Shown one piece after another: positions 1-45,590 of a DNA stretch of 64,000 nucleotides. Source of the stretch: Notamacropus eugenii (lineage: Eukaryota; Chordata; Mammalia; Diprotodontia; Macropodidae); the NCBI RefSeq assembly GCF_028372415.1, contig NC_092872.1, positions 11,755,001 through 11,819,000 of the forward strand. The letters run 5' to 3'. Position numbers and translations under genes: made by a program. Under the pieces are notes generated by a model, which saw only the letters and a program-made list of their open reading frames with translations, was not told the origin of the DNA and did no database searches. The first letter of the stretch is position 1; every line of letters starts with the position of its first letter.

Positions 1-34753
<34,753 letters not shown>

Positions 34754-35460
34754 TTGCCCAGCCGTGCCAGCCCTTCTGGTGGTGCCAGCCCCCTAGACCA
34801 GGCGCTCTGGCTCTGCCACTAGCCTATTGCGGGCCACTCCTCCTCCTCCTCCAGAGTGGGGCAGGAGAACAAATGCACTGGCCCTAGGCCCCCTGGACGG
34901 GCAGGCCCCCCCAGTCCCAGCCCCCCCTTGGTGTGGGTGGCATGCCTAGGAGGATGAGTGGGGCCCTCAGTCTGGTCACTGGAGACTTCCCCTTCTGGGG
35001 AGCCGAAGAAAGTTCCTTCCTCTCCTCAGCCCCCTGCTCGGGCTCGGAGGTCAGGCACATGCCTAGAAATAGGCCTTGGGGATGGGGACTGCTGTTTGCA
35101 GGTGTCATGCCCACCCCTCAGCTCAGGGATTGGTGGGGGCCGGTATCCCTAGGAAAGGCCCGCCCCCTAGCAGGTATGGGGGCGAGGCAGCGCAGCCTGT
35201 CTCTGGCTGGACCAGGGAAGCCAGGCTTGTCTGTGGGTGGGTGGGTGGGTGGGGGAGAGAAAGGGGAGCTAGTCCCTGGCCCTGTCCACGTGGCAGCACT
35301 TTGCACAGCCCACAGTGGGATGGGTGGGGGTGCCCGTGACAGCCTGTCTTCTCCTTCCCGAGCTCCCAAGCACAGAGGGGCCAGCGCCCGGTGCCGTGGC
35401 CTTAACCCTGCCCCTGGAAGTGGCCTTCCCCCAACAATAAACTTGCCCTGTTTTTGTAGC
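34754..35460 (+). other. NBEAL2: NBEAL2 3' UTR
   Basis: GC-rich untranslated tail from the TGA at 34751 to just past the AATAAA at 35436. The 205-codon frame over it (34933-35550) has no family resemblance and biased Gly/Pro composition, so it is not called a gene. Confidence 0.8.
35436..35441 (+). terminator. NBEAL2: NBEAL2 poly(A) signal AATAAA
   Basis: The canonical hexamer is followed by a U/G-rich stretch around 35450-35490. It is the only AATAAA between the NBEAL2 stop and the next gene. Confidence 0.85.
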
Positions 35461-36900
35461 TGCCCCGTCTCGGTGTCTCTCTGCCCTCCAGGGCTTCTGG
35501 AGGGTCTCACACCCCCTCACCTCCTTGGGGGCATGCCAAGTGCCCGCTGACCCAACCTGGGCAGGAGTGGGGAGTGGAAGCCCGCCAAGGGGGGAATGTA
35601 GCACAACCCACACTTAGACGCTCTGTGCAGTCAGTCCACACCGCCTTATCCGTGCTGGACAGCGCGCGCGTGTGTAAGGTCCACACAAGGATACAGTTGC
35701 GATCTTGCGGGTGACTTGGACACAAGTCACACAAAGAAACAAGTATCAACATAGTGATACACTGTGTCCTGCGGAGACCCCGGGCGCAGCGCCGCCACGT
35801 GCTGTGCAGATACACAGCGGCCCCGCTGTTCTTTGGGGGAGAGCAGGGAAGGAGGGGGTGCCCCCAAACTGCCTGCCGGGGACCCAGGACAGGTGCCCCC
35901 TGGACTCCGCGTCTGTGAAGTCCTGCGGGACGAGGGCAGTGGGGACAGACACCAGGCTTCTACCCGGTGCTGGCTCGCCTCCAGCTGCACAACCCGGGGC
36001 AAATTTTCTTCCTCTAAAGTAATGGGGCGGACCCAGCCTTCCGCAGTTTCCTTCCTTAAAACTGTCATTTTACAGCCCCCTTCCTCCCCCGCCCCACTCC
36101 CTCCCCCTTCTGGCTGGCTTGGGAGCGCCTGCGAACTTGAAAGAAGAGCCCTGGGGCTGTTAGCTCTTCCCCCCCCCCCCTCCCCGTCGCCTTTCCTGCC
36201 CCCCCACCCCAGTAAAAGTTTTATGGCCCCAGAGGCTCCAAAGCGGTCTGCCCCATCCCCCTTTCGCCACCCCTCGGAAATGAAAGGCCCCATGGCCCCT
36301 CTCTGGCCCTCCTCTCAGAGGAGTCTGCACCCCCTCCCCTTCCCTGCTGTCTCTACCACTTCCCTCTCACCCAGGCTGTGAGGCCGGGGAGTAAGGGAGG
36401 GGGAGGAAGCTAAGATGGCAGGGCTTTGCCAGGGTGTTTGTACGTCCTTCTGTGACCTTGGGAGAGCAGGCGTGGAACTGGAGCCGAATTTTTCGAATTC
36501 TGGCCGCAGCAGAGGAAGCCGGGGCACCTCGCTCGGTCCCTGGCCTTCTCTTGAGGGGAACGTCCCTAGGTGACTCATGGGGTCTCCTGGGTTCACAATA
36601 AGGGAGCCAGACGGGGCAAACCGGTCCCTGGCACTTCCTGCTCCTCGGGCCTCACTTGTCTCCCCGGCCTGGAAGCTCCCAGGTCGGGCCCCGCCTCCGT
36701 GCCCGCATTGCCAAGGGCAGCCTGTGGGCACGGTGAAGGCCGGCGTGTGCAGTTCCGGCGTCGGGCACAGCGTCGGCCTTGACCCCCCCACGTCTCTGGA
36801 CTTCCATGCCCTCCTCACTGAGGCTCAGATCACGCTGTGCCCACGTTAAAGGCGGGCACATCAACCGCGGAAGCTCGCGTGTCAGACTCGGGAGAGAGGG
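35461..36900. other. Intergenic, NBEAL2 to NRADD
   Basis: GC-rich and without recognised repeats or exons. A run of about a dozen C residues lies near 36169-36180 and a GC alternating patch near 35662-35672. Large frames on both strands reflect base composition. Confidence 0.5.
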
Positions 36901-38110
36901 AAGGTTTTGTTTGGCTTTTACTACACACCCCCTTCGATACCCACCCAGCCTGGCTGGGTAGGGGCCGCCCGGCCCAGCATCACGGGGGGTGCAGACGCAG
37001 GAGCCCCCGCCAGGCCGCCCGTCCCCAGAGGCCGGGCAGGGCAGCGGGCAGCCTTCGGGGAGCTCCCTGCTCCTTCAGCCCCAGACGTCCTGGGGAGATG
37101 GCCCCGGCTCCGCAGAGGCGCCTCCTGGGGAGGGGGCTGCCCCGGCGGGTGGGCACCGCCAGCGCGGGACGGCGCGGCCCGGAGGGCCCGGAGCGGGCGG
37201 GGCCGCGGCTTCCATTGTTCGTGCCCCGCCCCAGCCGGTCCCTGATGGAGCGGGCCGGGGGCGGGGCCGGGTCCGGGGGCGGGGCTGGGAGCGCTCTGCT
37301 GGCCACGCCCCATTCCGCTAGCAAGAAGTCTGGCTGTGGTCTGCCGGAGCTTTCAGCTAGTGGGGGCGGGGGGTGCCCGGAGCCCAGAGCCCGGCGGAGG
37401 CGCGGAGGGAGAGGAGTCGGGCCTTTGCTGGGGTCCCTCCAGTCCCGCTCCAGCCCGTCCGGCCCCGGCCTCGTCGGGCCCCACAGCTCCTGCCCGCCCC
37501 GGCTGCCCCCTCGTGCGGGCTCCCTCGTCTGCGGACCTCCGCCCGGCCCGCGCCCGCCCCGGGGCCCCCTGTGCACCCGGGCAGGGAGCTGGGGTCCGGG
37601 GGCCAGGACGATGTCGGGGGCCAGGCGGCGGCCGCGCCTTTGGCTCCTGTGGCTGCTGCTGAGGTCGCTGCTCCCGTCCGAGGTGAGGTCCCCCGTCCGT
37701 CTGCCCGTCCTAACCCGGGAGGAGAGCCCCCGACGGGCCGGACCCTCGGGCGGACTGGGAAGGGCGGGGGGTGGGAGCCCCGGGGGGGGCCGTAGGGACG
37801 GGACCCATCGAGGCAGGGAAGGAGCTGCCCCAAGTTCACGCATCCAGTCGGTGCCAGCAGGGAAGCCAGGACCCAGCTGGGGCCCGACGGCGGATCCTCC
37901 TCCCCGCCCCGTCCACACCTCCTGCCGGGCCGAGCCTCGCCGTGTAGACCGTCCGAGCCTCGGCCCAGCGAGGCGGGGCCGGGAAGGGCCCAGGAATGCG
38001 CGCACACCCGAAGGAGGAGAGCCCCCGGCAGGGGGGCGGCCCCCTGGAGACAGTGAGCCGGGGGGGGGCGGTCGCGGCCTCGGAGGAGGGGCGCTTCTGC
38101 CCCGCAGAAT
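36900..38110 (+). promoter_or_regulatory. CpG island and NRADD/NRH1 promoter region
   Basis: The stretch is very GC- and CpG-rich, unlike its neighbours. GC boxes (GGGCGGGGC) lie at 37259-37267 and 37277-37285, with a reversed one near 37223-37232. It covers the start codon at 37611. No TATA box was seen, as is usual for CpG-island promoters. The transcription start itself cannot be set from sequence. Confidence 0.75.
37611..37682 (+). CDS. NRADD: NRADD/NRH1 exon 1 (signal peptide)
   Basis: Encodes MSGARRRPRLWLLWLLLRSL and LPSE. It has a basic N-terminus and a Leu/Trp core; the donor is GTGAGG. It lies in the CpG island. Confidence 0.9.
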
Positions 38111-41100
38111 CCTCACGGAGGGCCAGAGCCTAGAACAGAGAGCTCTGGGGACCCGGAACACGGAGCGCGGCTGGAGCTGAGGAGGACCTTAGGGCTAGGC
38201 TAGCTCCCGCAGTCTGGGGCCCAGACAAGGGGGGGTTCTGGCCTAAGACCCCCGAGACAACGACAGAGCCGGGGCGCCCCCTCCGCAGACCTGCCTGCCC
38301 AGGTGGAGCTGCACCTGAGGGTCCAGGGGGGTCACCGGAGCTTGAGAAACGCCACTTTTCGAATTGGGGGGAGGTGGCTGCAGGGATTCACCTGGCCGGG
38401 TTCAGGAGGGTCTTCGCCAGTTTGGGGGTCTCACTGCGGGATCCTCCTGAGTTCTGTGTGACTCCAGGGAAGGGAGCTACCTCTCTGGCTCTCAGGATCC
38501 TCTGACCCCATCTGAGATACCTCCTGTCTGTCCAGAGCCTTGTTAGGCTAGGAGGAGAGTACGGTCGTGGCCCCATCTCCCCTCACACGGGCAAATAATC
38601 CCTAGTGTCCAGAGACATAAAGGAAATTTGGTTGCAGAAACGTCAAGAAATGATTTATTGGACAGGAGACTCAGACTGTGCCCCCCTCCCCAGCCCATTC
38701 CTCCATCCTCTGTCCATGCAAAGCTCACTGACTGGGGAGGGGGGGGAGTATTTAGCTGTTATTTTTGCCTCTGTCAGTACTTTGAAGTCTCTTTCTGTCT
38801 GTCTCTTTCATTCATTCCCCCATCTACCCCCTCCCCATTCCTCTCTTTTCCCATCTTCCCTGTCCCCCCCCCCTCCCCAGTCTTCAGCTGAAGAAGACTG
38901 TCCCAGTGCTCTCTCCTGTCTTTGGAAGGCCCCCTTCGCTGGGTCACACCGGAAGTCTCCTCAGGCCCCCACCCCCTTCTCTTTCTTCCCTTCTCCTGCC
39001 TGCAGCTGTTACACATCAGCGTTTCTTTTCCAACTTTCTCCTTGTCTGTCTTGGTCTCTGTCCTCTTCTCAGCACCCTCCCCCACCTCAGGTTCTGGCCC
39101 CTGCTCTGTCAGGCTCCCTTCTCTCCTCTACCTCCATGGGCTGAGCCTGGGGGAGAGGAAGGAGGAGGGAGTCAGGGGAGGGGGGAGTGGCTGGGGAAGC
39201 TGGAATTTGGGGGGTAGCTTCTCCCCAGTTGTTGGTGTACCTTCTTACTGGTCTGTTTCCCAGGTGTGGGCTGGACAGTTCTGTCCCAGCGGGCTCTTCC
39301 CTTGGGGAGATCTGTGCTGCAACACCTGCCCCCCAGACTGGGGGACCTCAGAGCCCTGTGGAGAAGCTGATGTGAACTGTAAACCATGTCCTTCCAGTAC
39401 GTGTGAGTGAACGTGTGTGTGTGCGCGCTCACGCGCGCATGCACGCACACTCTTTTGAGCACACCCAAGCTTGGGGCTAGAGAAGATGATGGGGGAGGCC
39501 TGGCAGGCAGCTGGGGCAGGCAGTGGGTGGGGAGGGAGAAAGGAAGGATATTTTTTCATATAATTGTAATCAGTCTTCCTGTGGGGTGCTTTTCCATTTT
39601 TCCAAAGCACTTTGAGGGTTGTAGAAAGCAAGAATATTGACTTTTGCAGTCAGAAGACCTGGGTTCGGATGCCATCTCTGCCACTAGCTGGTTAAGTCTC
39701 AATTTCTTGAGCCTGTTTGTTCAGGTATAAAATGGGGACAATTCTTATTGCCTCAACCTACCTCCCAGGGTTAGGAGGAAAATGCTGTCTAAATTTTCAA
39801 AAAGGGGATTTACTGGCCTGATAGTGCGTCAGTACCAGAGCTGATGTTCAAACCCAGATCTCCTGGCCTTTGGTTCTTCCGATAGCACTGCCAGGCCTTA
39901 TTTTGTTCCCCACTTTTCCTCACAGATGAGACCTTGTCCCTAGAAGGCACTTCCAAGCCCTGCCGGCCTTGTTGCAGCTGCCCCATGGGACATTTTCTCA
40001 ACAGCACCAACCACTGCCAGCCATGCAAGGCCTGCCCTCCAGGCAGTGAAGCCAGGATTCATTGTGGGAAGTACACTGACACCGTGTGCCAGCCCTGTCC
40101 TCCGGACACCTACTCAAAGGAGAGCAGTGTCCAGGAGCCCTGCAAAGCCTGTACCCATTGCAATCAGAGCAAAGTTGTAGTCCTGGCCTGTACTCGACTC
40201 TTTGACACCCTTTGCATGGGTGAGACTGGATGAGGGGAGGGGTCACATTCATGTCCAAGAAATACAGGGCCAAAATCTGGGATGCAAAAAGTGAAGGGTT
40301 CAACAGGGATCACTGGAGACTGGGTTACTCAGGGAAAGGCTTTCAAAGAGATGGTGGTGCATGAGCCTTAAAGAATCGGGAGAATTATGGAAAATTGGAT
40401 GGAAAGAATTTAGTGGTATCATCTCAGAATCATAACATGAAGACTGGAAAGTTCCCTAAGCTAGAAGAGATATTACAGTATCAGAGCTGGGCTGGCAAGG
40501 GTCCTTGTTTAAACGAGGAGGGACCTTAAAATGATGTAATGACAAAGCTCGAAGTGCCCTTAATAAAAGAAATACTACAACTGAGGAATATTAAGAGATC
40601 ATCTAATCTAGAGATGGAAACAGTCCTGGAGAAGGGAAATGACTTGCCCAGATCACAGAGTTAATGTCAAGGAGGACATTTGGGAAAGGAGGGGGTGGGG
40701 GAAGCAAAAATAGCTGGAGTTCCAAAAAAGCAGATCAACATTTCTTCAGGAGCTACCATATGCAAGGCCTTACCCTGTGATGGATGGGAAAGTGCTGGGA
40801 GTGTGGAGAGATTGACCTTCCTTCAGTAGGAAAGGGGACCACACTGAGCAGACCATGAAGACCTTCCAGAAAGAGGGATTATATAGTTCAGGGTCCCAGG
40901 TTTTTTCTCCCCCTCCCCACCCCCAGGTGGGGAAGTAATATCCTTCATTGCCAGGGAGGAATTTTAACTGGAGGGAGATGAAGGTGTAAGGGGCTGTGGT
41001 TAGACATCAACAAGCTGTCCTGCCTAAGGAAACTGGGTGTGAATGCACTGCTGCCAGGCTAAGCCATTCTCTGCTCCGGTGCCCTGAGCAGGGCTGGCCA

Positions 41101-44100
41101 GTCGTCTTCTTCCTCCAGTTCTTTCCCTTGTTTCTCCTCAGCTTTCCAGACCAGATTTTTCAGTGAAAGAGAAAGTTTCTAGCCCTTTGGTCAATCTGTG
41201 GGGTCTGGATACTGCTACTATTCAGCAAAACCTTTCTCTCAAGCCAGACTTCCCTGCCCCTCACAAGGCGGTGGTAGTCTCTAAGGCAGAATGAGTCCAG
41301 CACTTGGTTTCCAAAGATCTGGGTTTGAATCCTGGTTGTTGGTTTACTGTCACCTCTCTGGGACCTCTTTCCCTGATCTGCAAAGTACTAAGATCTCTCA
41401 GGTCCCTTTCCCTTCTAAAGCTTAGGATCCCAGGAGGCTTCCATTATATTGAGAGGCCATAGAGGCTTTAGGGATTTTGCATGGGTTTGGAGGAAGAAGC
41501 ACAAAGGGCCTGAATCCAGGGAAAACAGAGGAAATGTCAAATTTAGGGATGTCCTAGAGAATGGAGGAGGCCTCAGGAGGTAAACAGGTTGATGCAAAGC
41601 AAGGCTCAGCCTAGAAATGACAGGGAGCTGGGGCCTCACATGCACAGCTTTACCCAGGATGAAATTTAATCATTATAAATTTAAAGTCTCAGATGGCTTC
41701 AGAAAATCAATTTCCCAAGTACAAAATGCAGGACCTTTGCTTAGCAATTCCTTTGGAAAAAGATTTGGAGGTTTTAGGGGACAGTCAATAATGCAGTAAG
41801 CCAGTGAAATGAAATGGGTTTTAGCCTATGCTGAGGCGTGGTGTCCACTTGATAAATGGTGGTCACCATTGACTGTGCCCAGATCAATCACAGGTGGAGC
41901 AAAAGTTCCACACTGTCCAAAGGTCAGTGACCAAGAGGGAAACAAGGATTTCTCTAGCCTTCTGTCCCCTATCCCTCCATCTCTGACACAGTTCTCTGTT
42001 GCTCTTTAACCCTCTGTACCCCTTACCTTGTCACTCACCCATCTGCCCCGTTACCCTTCCTCTCTTCTCCATCCCCTTATCCTAATCTCTCTGGCCCTTC
42101 TATGTCTGTCTCCCATTTCATTTAACAATCATTTACCAAGCTCCCACAATAGAAGGGTGGTATAGCCTCCTCTTGTCTTTTGATCTCCTTCCAAACCCTT
42201 TACATGCGCTAACCTCATTCTCTGATTTGCATTCCTGTTTGGTTCTCCTCGTTCCCCAACTGCCCTTTTGTTTCTGCCTTCCATCTGTATTTAATCCTTG
42301 ACTCTCCTCCCCAAATAAGAAGGTGAAGATCATGGAACACAGGGATGGAGAGGCAGAGGGACTGGGGTAGGATTTAGAAATGAGTCCTGGCCCCTAATGC
42401 TTCCTCCACGTTGTACCCAACATCACATGGGGGAGGGGGGTGTCTCATTTCATGTCTATTTCTTGTTCCCATCCAGGTCATCAGCTGCACACCTCTCTTC
42501 CTCCACAATCCATCTTCCCCAACAAAACACTCAGGAAAAGGAACTGCTCCTTCTTTCTCCTCCTTAGTATCTAGAACACTGCCGTGTACAGGGTAGCTGA
42601 GAAGGCAGGGTGGTTGGCCTATGTGATCTCCTAATCCTCCAGCTTTAAATCCTAGGATCCCATGAGTACTGCTTCCCTCTCACCCCCCACCCCTTAACAG
42701 CAAAGGTGGAGAGATGAGGGAGGGGTGCTAGAAGATGTGGGGAGGAAAACTGCAGAAAACTGACTCAGAGGATGAGGGGTGGAGTGAAGCTTAGAGTGAA
42801 TGAAATCCCAAGCAAATCCAGGAGATAGTTGGGGACGGGAGACATATGGCATCCCCTCTGGGTCGTTGCCCAATCTATTCATGGGCCTTGAGAACACAGG
42901 TGGGAGGGGAAGAATGATGGGATCCAGGCCTCGGCTCCTGTCCCACCAGACTCGATTTTCCCCATACCTGATTTCCATCCCTTGGTCCACCACTGCTTTC
43001 CCTATCATTCTGTTCCCCCCCCTTGGCTATATTCTGAATTCTCCATTCTTCTACACCATCCTCCATTCCTATTACCCTGCCCCTGATAACTGACTCCTAC
43101 ACTTCTGACCCTGTTTGAATCCCTATGAGGCTTCATCTATGGAAGTTCCCCATCCCATTGTCCCTTGTTTCCCTGGCACCTGGCATTCAGTATTCCAGTA
43201 GCCTGAACTTGTCCATATACCTCGTGCTCTGTCCCTTAGATGAGGAACTGCATATCCTGATCCGTGAAGCAGAAGCCAAGGGCACAGACTCCAATGTCTC
43301 CTCCACCTTCCCCTTGCCTCCCAGGGATTCCGGCGTCATCATCCCCATCTACTGTTCCCTGCTGGCAGCTGTGGTGGTGGGACTCCTGGCCTATGTAGCT
43401 TTCAAGAGGTAGGTGGGAAGCCTAGGTCCCTCTTGGATGCCCAGGTCCCTCTTGGACGCCCTCCCCAAAGCCCAGCACCCAAATCAATGGATAGGGAGAA
43501 TCTGGAGGCTGATGGGTAGAGAGGATGAATCACTGGGCACTTGAAGGCTCATGCTCTTTCAACTACCCATTCAACAGCTGGAGAACTTGTAAACAGAAAC
43601 AGCAGCTAGCAAAGGCCCGGGTTGGGGAGCTGGGCATAGCAGAGGGGGAGAAGCTACACAGTGACAGCAGTATCTGCCTGGACACAACAGGACTCCATGA
43701 ACTCCATGGCTTAGGCAAAGGTGAGATCATCTCTGTGCTCACGTTACCCTACAGCTCAAACTTTCTCCTCCTGCCACTGACCACTCTGCCCCATCTCTAC
43801 CCTCTTCTCATCACTGAATCCCATTCCCCATGTCTCTGTGTTACCTTTTCTTCATCAGAGGCCCAGCCAGAGCCTTGTCAGTGGCATCTCTATGAGCAGC
43901 TCCCTAGGAGGCAACGCGAGGAGGTGGAGCAGCTGCTGGTGGCAGGCAGCCCACCTAGAGCAGGCTGGAAGGTCTTGGCTAAGCAACTGGGCTATGAAGC
44001 TGAGGCTGTGGAAATGATGGGTCAAGGCCCAGCACCTGCTCACACTCTGCTATGCAACTGGGCCACTGAAGGTGGGGCTGGAGCCACCCTTGAGGTCTTG

Positions 44101-44184
44101 GAGACATCACTGAAGGCAATAGGCCGAGAAGATGTAGCTAGAGCCCTGTGGAGTCCTGATGAGGGTAGTAATTCCATGGTATGA
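37611..44184 (+). CDS. NRADD: p75NTR-like death-domain receptor (NRADD/NRH1), complete, 6 exons
   Basis: Homologue of the p75 neurotrophin receptor. The exons 37611-37682, 39264-39396, 39926-40219, 43240-43408, 43578-43720 and 43859-44184 join into 378 residues plus stop. Residues 1-24 are a basic, Leu-rich signal peptide. Cysteine-rich TNFR repeats span about 31-165. A short stalk follows. The transmembrane helix at about 199-221 keeps Cys205 and the AxxxG pattern of p75. The juxtamembrane part has GEKLHSDS, a p75 signature. The death domain covers about 279-360. The tail ends S-M-V, a class I PDZ ligand like the S-P-V of p75. N-glycosylation sites lie at N69, N94 and N185. The start ATG has A at -3. 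Placental NRADD lacks the cysteine-rich ectodomain and human has only a pseudogene (from memory), so NRH1 may be the better name. NGFR itself is excluded by the gene order and by the sequence. Confidence 0.93.
39264..39396 (+). CDS. NRADD: NRADD/NRH1 exon 2 (first cysteine-rich repeat)
   Basis: Encodes VWAGQFCPSGLFPWGDLCCN to VNCKPCPS, with the six-Cys p75 CRD1 spacing (Cys 31, 42, 43, 46, 56, 63). The donor at GTACGT is chosen because it gives Asn69 in an N-E-T site that aligns with N-V-T of p75. A second GT at 39401 would break the frame. Confidence 0.88.
39625..39800 (+). repeat. THER/MIR-type SINE in NRADD intron 2
   Basis: AATATTGACTTTTGCAGTCA, GACCTGGGTTCGGATGCC, TGGTTAAGTCTCAATTTCTT and ACCTCCCAGGGTTAGGAGG. 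Confidence 0.7.
39926..40219 (+). CDS. NRADD: NRADD/NRH1 exon 3 (remaining cysteine-rich repeats)
   Basis: Encodes NETLSLEGTSKPCRPCCSC and PMGHFLNSTNHCQPCKAC, then CRD4 from CPPDTYSKESSVQEPCKAC to LCM. Relative to p75, about 21 residues at the CRD2/CRD3 boundary, holding three cysteines, are missing in frame. Confidence 0.9.
40430..40690 (-). repeat. MIR-type SINE remnants, reversed, in NRADD intron 3
   Basis: GAGATCATCTAATCTAGAG and GGAAATGACTTGCCCAGATC are reversed SINE hallmarks. Confidence 0.55.
41280..41430 (+). repeat. THER/MIR-type SINE in NRADD intron 3
   Basis: CCAGCACTTGGTTTCCAAAG, GGTTTGAATCCTGGTTGTTG, then a tail ending AAAGCTTAGGATCC. Confidence 0.7.
41431..43239. other. Unassigned NRADD intron 3 sequence
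   Basis: I recognise no exon or clear repeat. CT-rich patches at 41990-42120 and 42950-43080 are low-complexity. Confidence 0.4.
43240..43408 (+). CDS. NRADD: NRADD/NRH1 exon 4 (stalk and transmembrane)
   Basis: Encodes a stalk (DEELHILIREAEAKGTDSNV) much shorter than that of p75, then GVIIPIYCSLLAAVVVGLLA, which is near-identical to the p75 membrane helix. Confidence 0.95.
43578..43720 (+). CDS. NRADD: NRADD/NRH1 exon 5 (juxtamembrane)
   Basis: Encodes SWRTCKQKQQLAKARVGELG and EGEKLHSDSSICLDTTGL. Cys227 matches the palmitoylated juxtamembrane Cys of p75. Confidence 0.93.
43859..44184 (+). CDS. NRADD: NRADD/NRH1 exon 6 (death domain)
   Basis: Encodes YEQLPRRQREEVEQLLVAGS, KVLAKQLGYEAEAVEMM and NWATEGGAGATLEVLETSLK, a type II death domain as in p75, then the S-M-V tail and TGA. 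Confidence 0.95.
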
Positions 44185-44606
44185 ATCTTGGGTCCTGGCT
44201 CTGTCAACCTGGGGCTTTCCCTCCCTTCCTCCACCACCCTTCACTTCTCTCAGGGAAACACGGTTGGCTGCTTTGACTTCAGGGTCCATCTCCTCTATAC
44301 CTCTTATCCAGTCAGGCTCCTAGTACCATAGCTCTGCCTGTGAGGAGGGCTTGTGGAGCCCCCAGGGCCTGTTTCCCTGGCCCCTGGAGACTGGTTGTAA
44401 TGTCCAATGGATAGGGATGGGCTTTGGTACCTGGTTTCCTGCCCCACAGTGAAGTCCCTTGAGGACTAGGGGCTGGAGTAATGGAAGACCCTCTTGACCT
44501 TCCTGCTAGGATGGGAAATTTCTAGTTCTTTGGCTTGGCTTGGGTGGAGAGGGCCTCCAAACCCATCCTTCTGCAGCAATATTGGCCTCACAATTTATGT
44601 TTACAA

Positions 44607-44612
44607 ATTAAA
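44607..44612 (+). terminator. NRADD: Candidate NRADD/NRH1 poly(A) signal ATTAAA
   Basis: The common variant hexamer lies about 420 bp after the stop and is followed by U/G-rich GCTGTCTGGTCTTTCAG. An AATAAA at 45592-45597 is a second candidate. Confidence 0.45.
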
Positions 44613-44671
44613 GGATAACACGTCTGACCTCCTCTCAGCTGTCTGGTCTTTCAGGGATGGGTTGTCATTAT

Positions 44672-44855
44672 TGTTGCTTGTCGTTCATTCTCCAAGAGCA
44701 CCATGGCACCATGGTATCATGGCACTATGACGAGACTCACAAGTGAACTGGATTTCAGTGAGGCAGGGCTATGTGAGGTCACCAGTCTCACTTTCTCCTC
44801 CATAGCCATACGGGTCCAGTGGCAGGACCATTGGAGATGGGAATGAAAGTGGGGC
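44672..44855 (+). repeat. Interspersed SINE-like repeat
   Basis: TGTCGTTCATTCTCCAAGAG, TGAACTGGATTTCAGTGAGG and GAGGTCACCAGTCTCACTTT match a common marsupial short repeat by memory. Exact family name not certain. Confidence 0.55.
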
Positions 44856-45316
44856 GGAGAAGGGAAGAAAGTGAGGAAAGTGATGTTGGAGAGTTGCTGA
44901 AAACAGCCCTAAGGGACCAGGACATATTGAGAGAAGACATCTCTGTGACCACTTTTCTTTGACCAGAACCATCATTCTCGAGAGTTTCCTACTACCCTTA
45001 CCTACCCCTCCCCAAACTTATTGATTATAGAATCTAACATCAGAATCAGGAGAGACTTTGTAATTTTGGTTCAGGCATGTGCTTACCACTGCAGAGAACT
45101 AGTAAGAAAACTACCACTGTAGATTACCAACCACCCTACAGTAGGATTAGAAAAGTCTAAGGGCATGAAGGGACTGGGACCTAAGGCAGAGTGAGACACA
45201 CAGAGCCCACAAGAAGCAGGCTTGAGAAGCCAGATCTATTACTGCATGATGCCATTTCAAGGGCTTCCTACAATAGAAGATGTAACAGCTGGAAGAGACA
45301 TGAGACCAGTCTAATC

Positions 45317-45590
45317 CAAGGATTCTTACTTGGTTTTGTGTCATGGTGAAATTTATGGATTTCTTTTCAAAATGTATCCAGTTTTAAAATGCATCAAGTA
45401 AAATATATAGGATTGCAAAGGAGACCAATTAACAAGTTATCCAAATTTTTCAAGATTAAGAATCTGATCTTGTCCAACCACTTCACAGAGGAAGAACCTG
45501 AAGTCCTGGGAAGTGACTTGCCTGATGTGACACACCAACAGAAAAAGAGCTGAGACATCTACCTAGCTCTTCCACAAGCTATCTTTATAC
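45317..45590. mobile_element. hAT-like TIR element (second copy) next to a reversed MIR
   Basis: 45317-45472 resembles the element at 1738: AAGGATTCTTAC at the left, GGATTGCAAAGGAGACCAAT inside and ATTAAGAATCTGATC at the right. A reversed SINE (GAAGTGACTTGCCTGATGTG) follows to about 45590. Confidence 0.5.

Noticed and set aside
34933-35550. 205-codon frame after NBEAL2
   Set aside because: It lies over the NBEAL2 3' UTR and its poly(A) signal, with biased composition and no family match.
36837-38180. 447-codon plus-strand and 393-codon minus-strand frames over the CpG island
   Set aside because: Both owe their length to GC-rich composition, have Gly/Pro/Arg/Ala-biased sequence, no recognised domain, and overlap NRADD exon 1 in other frames.
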